Counted from the stretch's first letter, positions 1 through 12,711 are shown. The stretch: DNA of 64,000 bases from JALOLG01 sp963776935 (GCA_963776935.1 CAVZOP010000001.1:62001-126000), one strand, 5' to 3'. Notes: generated from the sequence alone by a model not told the origin. Translations and numbers: made by a program.

Positions 1-84
1 ATGTAGCTGACCGGCTCGCCGGGAGTGATGTTCGATTGAGCAGACATGCTGGCTCCTTGGGTGCTGAGGGGATTCGTATGCCGA

Positions 85-132
85 CGGATTCGTCATCCGT
101 TCGTAACAATTGTAACCCTTTTGACGAATCCG
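85..132 (-). terminator. Candidate hairpin after the PPOX gene
   Basis: A perfect 10-base inverted repeat (CGGATTCGTC at 85-94, GACGAATCCG at 123-132) with a 28-base loop lies 22 bases past the stop of the minus-strand gene at 154. There is no clear U-tract. It could be a terminator or an operator. The rest of 1-153 shows no gene I can support. Confidence 0.3.
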
Positions 133-153
133 TAAACGTCCCCGACCCAGGCG

Positions 154-621
154 TCAGTACACGCCGCCGAGCTTGGTGTGGTCCCAGCTCACCCAGCGGT
201 CGACATCGATCACCACGCCCAGACGTTTGGAGACCTGGGCCTCGATGAAGGGCAGGCTGTCGGCGTGGAGGGCGGCCGGCCCGGTGTACTTCAGAGCGAC
301 CGCCTTGCCGATCTCGAAGATCTGGTCGCGGTCCTCGATGAGACGTGCCGTGCCGGTCATCTCGACGCCTTTGAGCTCGGTGTACCCCTCGCCACTCTCG
401 ACGAGGCCCGTGATCTTGGCGTCGCGGCGGATGTTCACGATCTTCTGGCTCCGGGCGAACGTCCAGAACGCCGGCTTGCCGTCCAACAACGTGAACCACA
501 TCGCCACCAGGTGAGGGTGGCCCGACGGCCCGTTCGTCGCCACGTTGAGGATCCGTTGCTCGGTCAGGTAGGCCTCGATCTCGGCCTCGGTCATCACGAT
601 CTGGTCGCGCCGGCTCGGCAT
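154..621 (-). CDS. Pyridoxamine 5'-phosphate oxidase-like (PPOX/FDOR) family protein
   Basis: A 155-residue single-domain protein of the split-barrel flavin/F420-binding fold. The N-terminal half has the family pattern of a helix followed by RILNVATNGPSGHPHLVAMWF and an SQKIVNIRRD segment, where the phosphate-binding Arg/Lys residues usually sit. The later GTARLIED strand is also typical. Length fits the family (130-160 residues). Substrate cannot be told from sequence; actinobacterial relatives use FMN, F420 or haem and reduce or bind varied small molecules in the cytosol. It is monocistronic: a candidate hairpin lies downstream and the next upstream gene begins with its own spacing. Start chosen at the ATG giving the full helix. 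Confidence 0.8.
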   Translation of the reverse strand: MPSRRDQIVMTEAEIEAYLTEQRILNVATNGPSGHPHLVAMWFTLLDGKPAFWTFARSQKIVNIRRDAKITGLVESGEGYTELKGVEMTGTARLIEDRDQIFEIGKAVALKYTGPAALHADSLPFIEAQVSKRLGVVIDVDRWVSWDHTKLGGVY

Positions 622-654
622 GCCCGCACGATAACGCCGCGCTCCGCCGACGGC

Positions 655-1459
655 TCAGATCGGGCTGACGCGCAACAGCTCGGGCACCATCGGGCACTCG
701 GCGGCAAGCGCTTCGGCGCTCGCCGCGGCGAGACCGCCGACACCGACCACGTGGGTGACGCAATCCGTCGAGAAGACGTCGGTGTCGAGCTCCCATGGAT
801 CGTCGGCCTTGGCGACCCGCTCGTCGATGGCGATGACGAGATCGCGCGGGCAACCGACGTCCGACACCGGCCACGAGCCACACCGGCACACCGCACGTCG
901 TTGCCACGGCGGCGACGGCCGCCGAGCCGATCGGCGCCACGACGCGATCGGTCGAAGCGGCGTGCGCCTCGACGAGCACCACGTCGGCCACGGGCACGGC
1001 ACGGCCGACGGCTTCCGCCTGCACGAGCTCGCACACCACGTCGTAGCGCTCGAGTCGCTGCATCATCGACGACCCGTGATGCCGGCTCTCGGTCACCAGG
1101 ACCGTCACGTCACCCCGGCGGGTCAGGGCCCGGGCGCAGATATCGCTCCAACCGATCGTCAGGACCACGGCGTCGTCGGGGATCGCGGCGGCGAGGGCGT
1201 CGGCGGTCGAGTCGTCGTCGATCTGGTCAGCCAGCTCCCACGCCATCTGGAACGGCTCCTGCGACGTCAGCAGATGGGCACACAACCACCACAGCGGCCC
1301 GCACTCGGGATGCCGCTCGACGACCCTCCGGCAGGCGACGACCAGCCCGGACGGGTCGAACCGCATCGAGCTCATGGCGTGTGCCGTCTCCCGCACGAGC
1401 GAGGCCGGATCGGCACCACGGGCACGTGCGACGTACCGGAGGTGCTCGATCGGATGCAC
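655..1459 (-). CDS. eIF-2B alpha/beta/delta-like protein (sugar-phosphate isomerase superfamily), frameshifted
   Basis: About 267 residues when two reading frames are joined near position 850. The first part has an all-helical N-terminus, then AVVLTIGWSD and VLVTESRHHG. The middle reads VADVVLVEAHAA and VPVWLVAGVGRRLP, the nucleotide/sugar-phosphate-binding core of the eIF-2B / methylthioribose-1-phosphate isomerase / ribose-1,5-bisphosphate isomerase family. After the break the other frame continues with a Rossmann-like end (THVVGVGGLAAAS). Adding one base at the break restores a continuous protein. Start is the GTG at 1459, the first start after an in-frame TAG. Function in bacteria is unclear: it may be an isomerase of phosphorylated pentoses rather than a translation factor. 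Confidence 0.65.
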
Positions 1460-1609
1460 GAACCCACGCTATCTCGATGGTCGGGACTGGCCTCCGCCGA
1501 AGTCGAGCGGTCGTTGCGGCGTGGTGCTTTGGCCGCTCGCTCCTGCGACTCGTTCCTCGTCGCTGCCGTGTTGGGGTGCGCAGCCCGGCGATCGCTACCA
1601 TCCCTGCGA

Positions 1610-2098
1610 GTGGCCACGAACCCACCGCCCGATCTCGAGCTCGCGCCGCTCGGCGCCGAAAGCCGGCCACTCGAGGACTGGCTCACGATGTTCCATCTGG
1701 CGTCGGTCGTGCTCGATCCCTACACCAACGAGAGCTCGTGGATCCTGAAGACCGCGGTGCGCATCCTCGAAGGGCTGCGGGGGTCCGACGCGCGGGTCAA
1801 CCTCGTCGTGACGTCCGATGCCGATGACGCGAAGGCGTTCCTCGGGCCGTATGCCGACGAGTTCCTGGTGTTCTGCGACCCCGCCCGCGCCGCGGTGCGA
1901 GCGCTGGGCCTGAGCCAACTCCCGGCGTTCGTGTTCGTCCGCGCCGACGGAGTCGTGGCGGCCGCGGCCGAAGGTTGGGACCCGGCGGAGTGGAAGCGCG
2001 TGGCCGAGACGATCGCCGAGGCGACGAGCTGGCTGGCGCCGACGATCCCCACCAACTCCGATCCGGGACCCTTCCGAGGCTCGCCGGCCAACGACTGA
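1610..2098 (+). CDS. Thioredoxin-like conserved hypothetical protein
   Basis: A 162-residue cytosolic protein. The central strands (VNLVVTSDADD, DEFLVFCDP) and the segment LGLSQLPAFVFVRADG look like a thioredoxin fold, with the conserved cis-proline position at LP-AFVF. The single Cys (FCDP) is not a CxxC, so classical disulfide chemistry is not supported. Start is the GTG at 1610; upstream in-frame sequence is antisense to the eIF-2B-like gene. The stop lies two bases before the hrpB start, so the two are probably co-transcribed. Function unknown. Confidence 0.6.
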   Translation: MATNPPPDLELAPLGAESRPLEDWLTMFHLASVVLDPYTNESSWILKTAVRILEGLRGSDARVNLVVTSDADDAKAFLGPYADEFLVFCDPARAAVRALGLSQLPAFVFVRADGVVAAAAEGWDPAEWKRVAETIAEATSWLAPTIPTNSDPGPFRGSPAND

Positions 2099-2100
2099 GC

Positions 2101-4582
2101 GTGGCCGCGCTCGCCGACCTTCCGGTCTACGACAGCCTGCCGGCGATCCGTGACGCACTCGCGACCGCTGGTCGGGCGGTCCTCGTCGCGCCGCCAGGCG
2201 CCGGGAAGACCACCATCGTGCCGCTCGAGTTGCTCGACGAGGAGTGGTTGGCGGGACAAACGATCGTGATGCTCGAACCGCGCCGCCTGGCCACGCGCGC
2301 GGCGGCGCGGCGGATGTCCCACCTGCTCGGAGAGGACGTCGGCGAGACCGTCGGCTACCAGACGCGCGACGAACGGCGGATCGGACGTGGCACGCGCCTC
2401 GAAGTCGTCACCGAGGGCATCCTCACGCGACGGCTCCAGAACGACGCGTCGCTGCCAGGCGTCGGGCTGATCGTGTTCGACGAGGTGCACGAGCGCAACC
2501 TGCCGACCGACCTCGGCCTGGCGCTGACCCTCGACGTCGCGGCCAACCTGCGTCCCGATCTGCGCGTACTCGCCATGTCGGCGACACCCGACACGCAACG
2601 TCTGGCAGCGGTGCTCGGCGGAGCGCCGGTGATCGCCAGCACGGGGCGCCAGTTCGACGTCGACATCCGCTGGGTCCCGCGCGGGTCGCGAGGCGCGGCT
2701 CGAGCCGGCGATGGTCAGTGCCGTGCAACGGGCGCTGGTCGAGGAGTCGGGCGACGTCCTCGCCTTCCTGCCGGGAGTCGGCGAGATCAACCGCACGTTG
2801 TCGTCGTTGCGCGGCGTGGTCGGGTCGGACGTCGACCTCTACCCGCTCGCCGGCGCGCTCACGCTGGCCGAGCAGGACGCCGCGCTCGCCGCCTCGCCGG
2901 CCGGTCGGCGGCGCGTGGTGCTGACCACCGACATCGCCGAGACGTCGCTCACGGTCGACGGAGTCCGCGTCGTCGTCGACAGCGGACTCGCCCGAGCGCC
3001 GCGATTCGACGTGCGGACCGGGATGACCCGGCTCACGACGGTTGCCACGAGTCGCGCCTCGGCCGATCAACGCGCCGGACGGGCCGGTCGCACCGGCCCG
3101 GGCGCCTGCTACCGGTTGTGGAGCAAGCTCGAACACGGCACCCGACCACCGCACCGGCCGGCCGAGATCACCGAGGTCGACCTCGCCGGCCTGGCCCTCG
3201 AGCTCGCCGCCTGGCATGCCGAGCCGGAGCAGCTGGCGTTCATCGACCGCCCCCCGGCCAAGGCGTTCGCCGCCGCCAGGGCCCTGCTCGGCGAGCTCGG
3301 TGCGCTCGACCGGCGCGGCCTGCTCACCGACCTCGGCCGCCAGATGATCGGCTTGCCGGTGCACCCGCGCCTGGCGCGGATGATCGCCGTGTCGCCGACC
3401 CCGCTGGCCTGTGTGCTGGCGGCGATCGTCGACGAGCGCGACGTGCTGCGCGGGCGACCCGACGATGTGCCGGCCGACATCGCGATCCGGGTGAGGGTCG
3501 TCGCCGGATCCGGATCGCACGATCAGGCCGACCGGTGGGCGGTCGAGCGGTTGCGCGACCGGGCCGCCGACATCGCCAAACGGTCAGGGATCGCCTTCGA
3601 CCGCGGCACGCTCGGTGCGGTCGACATCGACGCGTCCGGCGCGACGTTGCTGCTGGCGTTCCCCGACCGGTTGGCGGGTCGCCGTCGCGCCGGCCAGTTC
3701 CAACTCCGCACCGGTTCGGGGGCGTGGTTGCCCGACACCGACCCGCTGGCGGCGGAGGCCTTCGTCGTGGCGGCCGACCTCGACGGCAAGCGCGACCGCG
3801 CCCGGATCCGGCTCGGCGTGGCGATCGACGCCGACGACGTCGTGTCGGTGTTCGCCGACGAGCTCGACGAGACGCGCACGCTGACGTGGGTATCGAGCCG
3901 CGACGATCTCGTCGAGAACGTCGAGCGCCGGCTCGGCTCGATCCGCCTCGGCGTCCAGAGCCGTCCGCCGACACCGGGCGACGCCACCGTCGCCGCCCTC
4001 ATCCAGCGTGTGCGGGCGACGCAACTGGCCGTGCTGGGATGGACCGCGGCCTCGATCCGGCTGCGCGAGCGGGTCGAGTTCCTGCACCGAACGGTCGGTG
4101 AGCCGTGGCCCGACTGGAGCGTTGCCACACTCGTGCGCACGCTCGACACGTGGCTGGCGCCATACCTCACCGGCGCGACCGGACGCCGTGACCTGGAAAC
4201 GCTCGACGTGGCGATGGTGCTGCGAGCGCAGCTCCCCTACCCGGCCGGCGCCGAGCTCGACCGGATCGCGCCTTCGCAGCTCGAACTGCCGAGCGGTCGC
4301 CTCGTGCCGATCGACTACTCGGGCGACGTTCCGCGCGCCAGCGTCCGCGTCCAGGACCTGTTCGGTGTCACGGTGCACCCTGTGGTCGGCACCATGCCGA
4401 TCGTGCTCGCCCTCCTCTCGCCGGCCGACCGCCCGATCCAGGTGACCTCGGATCTCCCCGGCTTCTGGGCCGGGTCGTGGAGCGACGTCCGCAAGGAGAT
4501 GGCCGGCAGGTACCCGAAGCACCAGTGGCCCGCCGATCCCGCTTCCGCCCGACCGAAGCGCCTCGGCGACCATCGTGGGTGA
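2101..4582 (+). CDS. hrpB: ATP-dependent RNA helicase HrpB (DEAH family), frameshifted
   Basis: About 826 residues after joining two frames near 2690, matching the usual 800-850 residues of HrpB. The Walker A motif APPGAGKTT is near residue 33, the DEVH box near 126, the SAT motif (MSATP) near 158 and the arginine-finger motif QRAGRAGRTGPG near 322. The C-terminal HrpB-specific domain is intact (ending near HQWP). These proteins unwind RNA with ATP in the cytosol; the physiological substrate is poorly known. The break lies between the two RecA domains, in the segment SRGARLEPAM, and shifts by one base. GTG start two bases after the preceding stop. The downstream exporter overlaps or nearly overlaps the stop. 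Confidence 0.9.
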
Positions 4583-4611
4583 TCACCGGCGTTGCACGAT
4601 CGTCGGTCTGG

Positions 4612-5355
4612 ATGATCGCTGAGCCGATGATCGCCGGGCTCCCGATCTGGTTGGCCGTCGCGTGCGTCGCGCTGATGCTGGTCGGTGCCGCCGTACAGGG
4701 TGCGCTCGGGATCGGCATGGGCATGATCGCGTCGCCGTTGCTGGCGATCGCCGACGACGGGTTCATCCCCGGTGCGATCGTGATCTCGGTGTTGCCGCTG
4801 AGCTTGGCGGTGATCCTCCAGGAGCACCACCACATCAATCGGCGCGGCGCCGGCCTGGCGCTGCTCGGGCGGGCACCGGGCGTCGTGCTCGGAGTGATCG
4901 CAACCGCCTGGGCGGGCCCCCGCGAACTGGCCTTGCTCGTGTCGGGCTCGGTGCTGCTCGCCGTCGCCGCGTCGTTGACCGGAGTGCACTTCCGTCCGAC
5001 ACCGCGGGCGTTGGTGATCGCCGGCGTCACGTCAGGATTCACCGGCACCGCCACCGGAGTGGGTGGGCCGCCGATGGCGATCACGTACCAGAACACGGAT
5101 CCGCTCGCCGCCCGAGCGACGCTCGCGCTGTTCTTCGGGGTGGGCGCCGTGATGTCGATGGTGGGTCTGACGTTCTCGGGCGAGATGGGCCAACGGCAGT
5201 GGCAGCTGGCGCTGTTGCTCCTGCCGGGCGTGATCCTCGGCTTCGCCGGATCGAACTGGTTGACCGGTCACCTCCACGGCGACCGGGCGCGTCGGCTGAT
5301 CCTGATGTTGTGCGCCGCCTCGGCGATCGCGCTGATCCTCGAAGAGGTCATCTGA
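4612..5355 (+). CDS. TauE/SafE (sulfite exporter-like) family permease
   Basis: A 247-residue integral membrane protein with about eight hydrophobic segments and the duplicated signature of this family: GAAVQGALGIGMGMIASP in the first half and TSGFTGTATGVGGPPMA in the second. Members export small anions such as sulfite, sulfoacetate or organosulfur compounds, but the substrate cannot be read from sequence. Three starts are possible: GTG 4579 (overlapping the hrpB stop as GTGA), ATG 4612 and ATG 4627. I chose 4612 because it gives the usual length. Likely the last gene of an operon with hrpB. Confidence 0.8.
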   Translation: MIAEPMIAGLPIWLAVACVALMLVGAAVQGALGIGMGMIASPLLAIADDGFIPGAIVISVLPLSLAVILQEHHHINRRGAGLALLGRAPGVVLGVIATAWAGPRELALLVSGSVLLAVAASLTGVHFRPTPRALVIAGVTSGFTGTATGVGGPPMAITYQNTDPLAARATLALFFGVGAVMSMVGLTFSGEMGQRQWQLALLLLPGVILGFAGSNWLTGHLHGDRARRLILMLCAASAIALILEEVI

Positions 5356-5481
5356 CGCCTCGCAACGGATTCGGTGGTCCAACTGCAGGCGCCTGACCCG
5401 AGCACGTGTGAGCGTGTGGGTGTCTGATGTCCGGCGGGCTGGACACACCGCTACCCTCGCCGAGCACCTGGACCTTTCGCG

Positions 5482-7727
5482 ATGACCCACCTCCGGTGCG
5501 CCGCTCGGATCACCGTCGCGGCGATGTTCGCCACGGTGATCCCGATCTCACTCGAATCACCTCGCGCTTCGGCGGCCACCGCGACGTCGCGCTTCGAGTC
5601 GGCTGCCAGCCCGTGTCGCGTCGCCGACACCCGCAACGGCACTGGAATCCAGGCGATCGCGGCTGATCGCGTTCGCGTGCCGTTGATCGGACGCTGCGGC
5701 GTGCCGTCGGATGCGACCGCGGTCGCCGTAACCGTCACCGCCACGCAGGGCGAAGCCGCCGGATTCCTCTCGGTGTGGCCGGCCGGTCAACCGTTGCCGA
5801 ACGCGTCGACCGTGAACTACGGGCGCCTGGAGGACCGCGCCAACGGAGCGATCGTCAGGCTCGGCGTCGACGGTGCGATCGACGTCAGAGCCTCCGTCCC
5901 GACGCACATCATCGTCGACGTCACCGGGTGGTTCCGCCCCGCCGACGTGGCGACGACGGGAAGGTACGTGCCGATCGCCGCCGAGCGGGTGTTCGACAGC
6001 CGCTGGGCGACCTTCGGGCGTCCACTCGACGCCGCTGAGTCGATCGTCGTGAGCGTTCCGCCGGGCGTGCCTGCCGACGCCATCGCGGTGGCGATCAACG
6101 TGACCACGACAGCTCCCAACGCACCGGGGTTCTTCACCGCCCATCCGGCCGGCTCACCGTTGCCGTTGGCGTCGCTGCTCAACACCGAGCGGTCGGGCCA
6201 GACCCGGGCGGCCTCGAGCATCGTGCCCGTCTCGAAGGACGGGCTGAGCGTGTACTCCCACCGCGGCGGGAACCTGATCGTCGACGTGACCGGATGGTTC
6301 ACTGGCCCCTCCGCGCCCGAGTCGACGGACGGCTTGTTCATCCCGGCCGAGTCGCCGCAACGTCTGGTCGACACGCGAGCGGGTGATCCGATCTGGCCGG
6401 GGGGCGAGATCGAGTTCCCCGTGCCCGTGACGGGCGCGTCATCGGCCGTCGTCAACGTGACGCTCGTCGGCGCCCATGCCTGGGGATTCCTCACGGCCCA
6501 CGCGGCGCGGACTCCGGTGCCGGTGTCGAGCACCGTGAACGCCGGGGTCAAGGGGGAGACGGCGGCGAACCTGGCGATCGTCCCGCTCTCGACGTCGGGG
6601 ATCGGTGTCAGCTCGTACGGCGGCAGCGACGTCGTTGTCGACCTCGCCGGCTGGTTCGTCGGCAGCGCGGTCGCGCCGACGTCGAACGTGGCGCCCACGA
6701 ACGCACGGCCACCGGTGTGCATCGCCGACCTCAGCGCCGCGTCGCTGACCGCGTTCTTCGCGTCCGGCGACCCGATCATCGGCGCCGACTACCAACGGGC
6801 CTATCCGCTCCCAGATGGCCGGACGCTCTGGATGTTCCAGGACGTTCTCGTGCCATCTCGGGCCGGTGTGACGTTCGTGCACAACGCCGGCCTGATCCAG
6901 ACCGGGAACTGCTTCGCGCTGTTGCACAGCGGCACCTACGCCGGGCCGGGCAACTACGTGCTGCACGCAGCGACCAACACGATGCGCCACTGGTTCTGGC
7001 CGCTCGGCGGCGACATGGGCGTGGACGGGAGGTTCCACCTGATCGTCGCCGAGATGCTCGAACGCGGGCCGAAGTACCTGTCGTGGACCGAGCCGGTCGC
7101 GGCGTGGAACGTCTCGATCAACCTGTCCGACATGACGGTGGCCGCGTTCACGCCGGCGAGCAACAACTCGGGTGCCCTCTACGGGTTCTCCGTCACGTCC
7201 GACCCGACGTACACGTATCTCTATTCGCACTGCTACCGGCAGTTCGGATGGGACCCGCTGCCCTTCACCGATCCGCCGCTCTACACGCACGACTTCGACT
7301 GCACGCCCAACGTCAACGTCGCGCGCGTGCCGCGTGGTCGCTTCGAAGCCGCGTACGAGTACTGGAACGGTTCGGCGTGGGTGTCCGACCCGGCCGCTGC
7401 GGTGCCGGTGATCCCCGCGAGAACCGGCTCGTGAACCCGACCCAGGTGATGTTCGACGGCCAGCAGTTCGTCGCCGTCACGAAAGAGGGCGACTGGTGGG
7501 GCAACACCATCTACCTCGACGTGGCACCGTCGGCGCAGGGACCGTGGCGCACGTACTGGACGATCCACGTGCCCACCGCGTGTTCGATCTGCAACACCTA
7601 CTTCGCGTCGTTCGTGCCATGGCGGGCGGCCGACGGGTCGCTCGTCCTCGGGCTGTCGCGCAACACGTACGAGGGCATTCTGACCGGGCTGTACTCGCCC
7701 CGCTTCCTCACCGCCCCGCCGCCGTGA
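5482..7727 (+). CDS. Secreted surface protein with three VDVTGWF repeats and a C-terminal beta-propeller-like domain, frameshifted
   Basis: About 748 residues after joining frames near 7415. Residues 1 to about 31 form a signal peptide (hydrophobic core AAMFATVIPISL, ending RASA). Three ~120-residue repeats follow; each ends in a marker motif (IIVDVTGWF near 143, LIVDVTGWF near 264, VVDLAGWF near 384). This repeat is common in secreted Acidimicrobiia proteins and its role is unknown. The remainder (about 410-748) has blade-like motifs such as PIIGADYQRAYPLPDG and TLWMFQDV, resembling DUF4185/DUF5005 proteins that share the fold of glycan-acting enzymes. Without the frameshift repair it would lose the last ~100 residues (TYFASFVPW, YSPRFLTAPPP). 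A role in glycan binding or hydrolysis outside the cell is an inference. Confidence 0.7.
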
Positions 7728-7761
7728 TGAGCCGGCCGGCGGCACGCCGTATGGTCGCGCC

Positions 7762-9434
<1,673 letters not shown>

Positions 9435-9476
9435 CCTCACCTGACCTGATCTCGCGTCCCGGCGCCGACTCCGGGG

Positions 9477-11095
9477 TCAGGCGAGGCTGACGAGGTCGAG
9501 CCAGTCGGCGGAGAAGTAGTCGACGTCGCCGTCGGGCATCAGCAGGACCTTGGTCGGGGCGAGTTGCTCGACGAACTCGGTGTCGTGGCTGACGAAGATG
9601 ATCGAGCCCTTCCACGACCCGAGCGAATCGGCGACGGCCTGGCGCGAGCCGGGGTCGAGGTTGTTGGTCGGCTCGTCGAGCAGCAGCAGGTTGTTGCGCC
9701 CGACCATCAGCATCGCCAGCGCCAGCTTGGTCTTCTCGCCGCCCGACAGCGTGCCGGACTCCTGGAACACCTTCTCGCCGGTGAGGCCCATCATCCCGAG
9801 CAGCCCGCGCAGCTGGGTCTCGGTGAGCACCACGCCTGGCGGCACCTCGGCCCGGATGTTCTCGAGCAGCGACTCGTCGGGGCGCAGGTTGTCGTGCTCC
9901 TGGGCGTAGTAGCCGACCGTGACGTTGTGCCCGTAGTCGAAGAAGCCCAGATCGGCGGTCGGTCTCGCCGGCGAGGATGCGCAGCAGGCTGGTCTTGCCG
10001 GCGCCGTTGAGGCCGAGCACGAGCAGACGCTCGCCGCGGCCGAGGTCGAAGTCGACGTCCTCGAACACCGGCGGCCCGCCGTAGCCCTTGCACAGACCGT
10101 GGGCTCTGACCACGGTCTGGCCCGGCGTCGGCGGGTCGGGGAAGCGCACCGACATCTGCTTGTCGCCGCGGGGCTCGTGCACCCGCACGGTTTCGAGGCG
10201 GGCGATGCGCTTCTCCATGCTGTGGGCGAGCGTCGCCTTCGACGCCTTGGCCCCGAAGCGGTCGACGAACGTCTGCATGCGGGCGATCTCCTTGGCCTGG
10301 AGGGCGGCCTTCTTGGCGAGGCGACGTTCGTCCTCGGCCCGCGCCGTGCGGTACTGGCTGTACGTGCCCTTGTACTCGGAGATGTGGCCGACGGCGTCCT
10401 CGGTCGGGCGGTCGAGGTGCAACACGCGGGTGATGGCCTCGTCGAGCAGTTCGAGGTCGTGGCTGATGACCAGCAGCGCTCCGCGGTACTGCCGGAGGAA
10501 GCCCATCAGCCACTCCTTGGCATCGATGTCGAGGTGGTTCGTCGGCTCGTCGAGGCACAGCACGTCGCTGCCGGCGAACAGGATCCGCGCCAACTCGACC
10601 CGCCGGCGCTCGCCGCCCGACAGCACACCGATCGGGAGGTCGATGCGGTCCTCGTCGATCCCCAGCCCGGCCGCCATCGAGCGCGCTTCGCTCTCGGCCG
10701 CGTATCCGCCGCCCATGCGGAACATCTCCTCGGCGCGCGAATACCGGTCGACGTTGCGCTCGTCCGGTCGCTCCTCCATCTCGATGCGGAGCTTCTCGAT
10801 CCGTTCCAGCTGCTCGTCGATGCTGCGGCCGGACAGCACGTGGGTCACGGCGGTGCGGCCGTCGAGAACGCCAGCGATGCGGGGATCCTGCGGCAGGTAG
10901 CCGAACCCGCCCTTGCGGATCACCCGCCCGGCGGCCGGGTCGACGGCGCCGCCCAGAACACGGAACAGGCTCGTCTTGCCGGCGCCGTTGCGGCCGACGA
11001 TGCCGACCTTGTCGCGGGGCATGACGGTGAAGCTGCGCCGACTCGACGACGAGTCGGCCGCCGACCTCCACCGAGAGCTCCTGCGCCTGTAGCAC
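9477..11095 (-). CDS. ABC-F family ATPase (ribosome-associated, Ettα/Uup-like), two frameshifts
   Basis: About 539 residues after joining frames near 11035 and 9960. Two ABC domains in one chain without membrane segments identify the ABC-F family, which acts on the ribosomal E site. Domain 1 has Walker A GRNGAGKTS, signature VLSGGERRRVELA and Walker B LCLDEPTNHLD. Domain 2 has LGLNGAGKTS, TLSGGEKTKLALA and LLLLDEPTNNLD. The linker between them is basic and helical (ARAEDERRLAKK). No C-terminal extension is present. It could be a translation factor (EttA-like) or an antibiotic-resistance protein; the short linker and housekeeping setting favour the former. Start ATG at 11095 gives MLQAQELSVEVGGR. 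Confidence 0.88.
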
Positions 11096-11118
11096 CTGAC
11101 CAGGCTACGGTCGCCACC

Positions 11119-11556
11119 GTGACGGCGAGCACGAGTTCGGCCGCAGCGGCCCGCGGCACGCTCGCTGTTTCGATCGCCGGGCCGATCGCCGTCGGCTGCT
11201 GCGCGATGGGTGCGGTGGCGTACATCGCCGCACTCGACCCCTCGTCCGGCGGCGCATCCCCGCTGTGCCCGCTCCGCTCGCTCACCGGGTGGTGGTGCCC
11301 CGGCTGCGGCCTCACCCGCGCCGCCCACCACCTGCTCCACGGCGACATCGGTCGGGCGCACGGCTACAACGCGCTCGTCGTCCCGGTCGTCGTGCTGCTC
11401 ACCCTGGCATGGATCGCCTGGCTGTTGGACGCCCGGGGGCGTCGGCCGGCGTGGTTGCAGCGGGTGGTGATCCCGGCGTTCATCGGCTTCGGAATCGTCG
11501 CCGCGGTGTTCGCGGTCGCCCGCAACCTGCCGTCGTTCGACGCCCTGCGGGGATGA
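11119..11556 (+). CDS. DUF2752 family membrane protein
   Basis: A 145-residue membrane protein with three hydrophobic segments. The conserved signature is GWWCPGCGLTRAAHHLLHGD followed by A..YN, which defines DUF2752. The conserved cysteine pair CPGC faces the first extracytoplasmic or membrane boundary region; function is unknown. GTG start at 11119, divergent from the ABC-F gene with a 23-base gap, so the two promoters must overlap. Confidence 0.75.
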   Translation: MTASTSSAAAARGTLAVSIAGPIAVGCCAMGAVAYIAALDPSSGGASPLCPLRSLTGWWCPGCGLTRAAHHLLHGDIGRAHGYNALVVPVVVLLTLAWIAWLLDARGRRPAWLQRVVIPAFIGFGIVAAVFAVARNLPSFDALRG

Positions 11557-11589
11557 TCACCAACGTCGGGCGGTGACCGTCGTGATCAT
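11553..11589. terminator. Candidate bidirectional terminator between convergent genes
   Basis: Perfect 8-base inverted repeat ATGATCAC (11553-11560) and GTGATCAT (11582-11589) spans the gap between the convergent DUF2752 gene (ends 11556) and the lipoprotein gene (ends 11586). The loop is 21 bases. Confidence 0.4.
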
Positions 11590-12670
11590 GGGTTGCCGGC
11601 GGTGCCTTCGGCAGGATCCGTGTTCACCGGCGGGGTTGTCGTCGGCGTGGTCGGCGGCAACGTCGGTGGCGTCGGCGGCGTGGTGGGCAGTGTCGTGGCG
11701 GCACTCGTCGGCGGGATCGTCGCCGACGTCGACGGGGCCGTGGCGACGGTGGACGTGGATCCGCCCTGCGGCACGGTGGTCGTTCCACCGGCCCTGATCG
11801 TGGTGGTCGTCGTCGGGCGCGGCCGGGTACCGCCGGACGTCGTCGGAGTCCCCCCGCCACCACCCCGAACGGTCCCCGCCGAATCGTCGGTGAACCGGCT
11901 GCTCGGCAGTCACCGCCAGCGCCAGTCGGTGCTCCACCGAGCGCGATCGCCGTCTCGAGCACGAGCCGCGAGATCCCCGCCGGACTCGGGTGGTAGCCGT
12001 CGGCGCCGAGCAGGCTCGGATCCTCGGCGGTGATCTTCGCCCAGTCGATGATCTGCACGTTCGGATAGAAGGCCAGCATGTTCTGGATCGCGGCGTTGAC
12101 GTCGGCCCGGTTCGGTCTGAACTCGGTGACCGTGTAGAGCAACGTCGGCCGAGGTGCGAGACGGCCGAGGATCGCATCCAGCTCGCGCGTGTACACCTCG
12201 ATGTCGCCGCCGTAGTTGGTGCCGAGGAAGACGGCCGCCGCATCCCAGTCGACACCGGCCTCCGGATCGAGCCTGGCGTTCAACACCCGGGTGCCGAAGT
12301 CGATGAAGCGACTCTTCTCGGCGTCGACCTCGACCGCCCAGTCGAGCGGCACCAGCCCGAGGCACATCTCGCCCGTGTAACGACGCGACGTCGACGCCAG
12401 GATCGAGTCGCCGATCATGAGCAAGCGGTTGCCCTCGACGCGCTCGCCGATCGGTGGCAACTCTTCACGGTCGACGATGACGGTGGGACGCGGGAGCGTC
12501 GACGACGTCGACGACGTAGTCACCTCGAGGTGGGGCGACCTGCTGAGCGCCTCCGGGAGCACGCCGACGCCGGCCACCGTCCCCTTCGAAGCAGGCGACG
12601 CGACCTCCTCGGCGTCACCGCATGCGGTGAGGACGAGCGCCAAGAGCAGGATCCCGTGGCGGCGGCGCAT
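11586..12670 (-). CDS. SGNH/GDSL-like lipoprotein with Pro/Thr-rich tail, frameshifted
   Basis: About 360 residues. A lipoprotein signal (LLLALVLTAC, Cys near residue 17) is followed by a Ser/Thr linker, then LLMIGDSILAS, which matches block I (GDS) of the SGNH hydrolase fold. The FLGTNYGGD segment fits the Gly/Asn block and DGYHPSPAGI fits the Asp-x-x-His block near residue 245. Such proteins are extracytoplasmic esterases or O-acetyl-transfer accessory domains. Near 11905 the frame changes; the continuing frame gives a Thr/Pro-rich tail (TTTTTIRAGG, TTLPTTPPTP) ending at 11586, much more plausible than the Arg-rich tail of the first frame. Start ATG 12670 places the signal peptide correctly; an upstream in-frame start would bury it. 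Confidence 0.65.
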
Positions 12671-12688
12671 CGGGACATTGAACCTGAT

Positions 12689-12711
12689 CCCGCGCCCGCG
12701 GCGGGCGCGGG
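12689..12711 (-). terminator. Strong GC hairpin between mscL and the lipoprotein gene
   Basis: A perfect 10-base stem (CCCGCGCCCG / CGGGCGCGGG) with a 3-base loop lies 37 bases past the mscL stop and just upstream of the lipoprotein start at 12670. It lacks a U-tract; many actinobacterial terminators do too. It could also affect the lipoprotein leader. Confidence 0.5.

Noticed and set aside
178..1827. 549-residue + strand frame over the PPOX and eIF-2B-like genes
   Set aside because: Arg-rich shadow of two minus-strand genes with recognisable family motifs.
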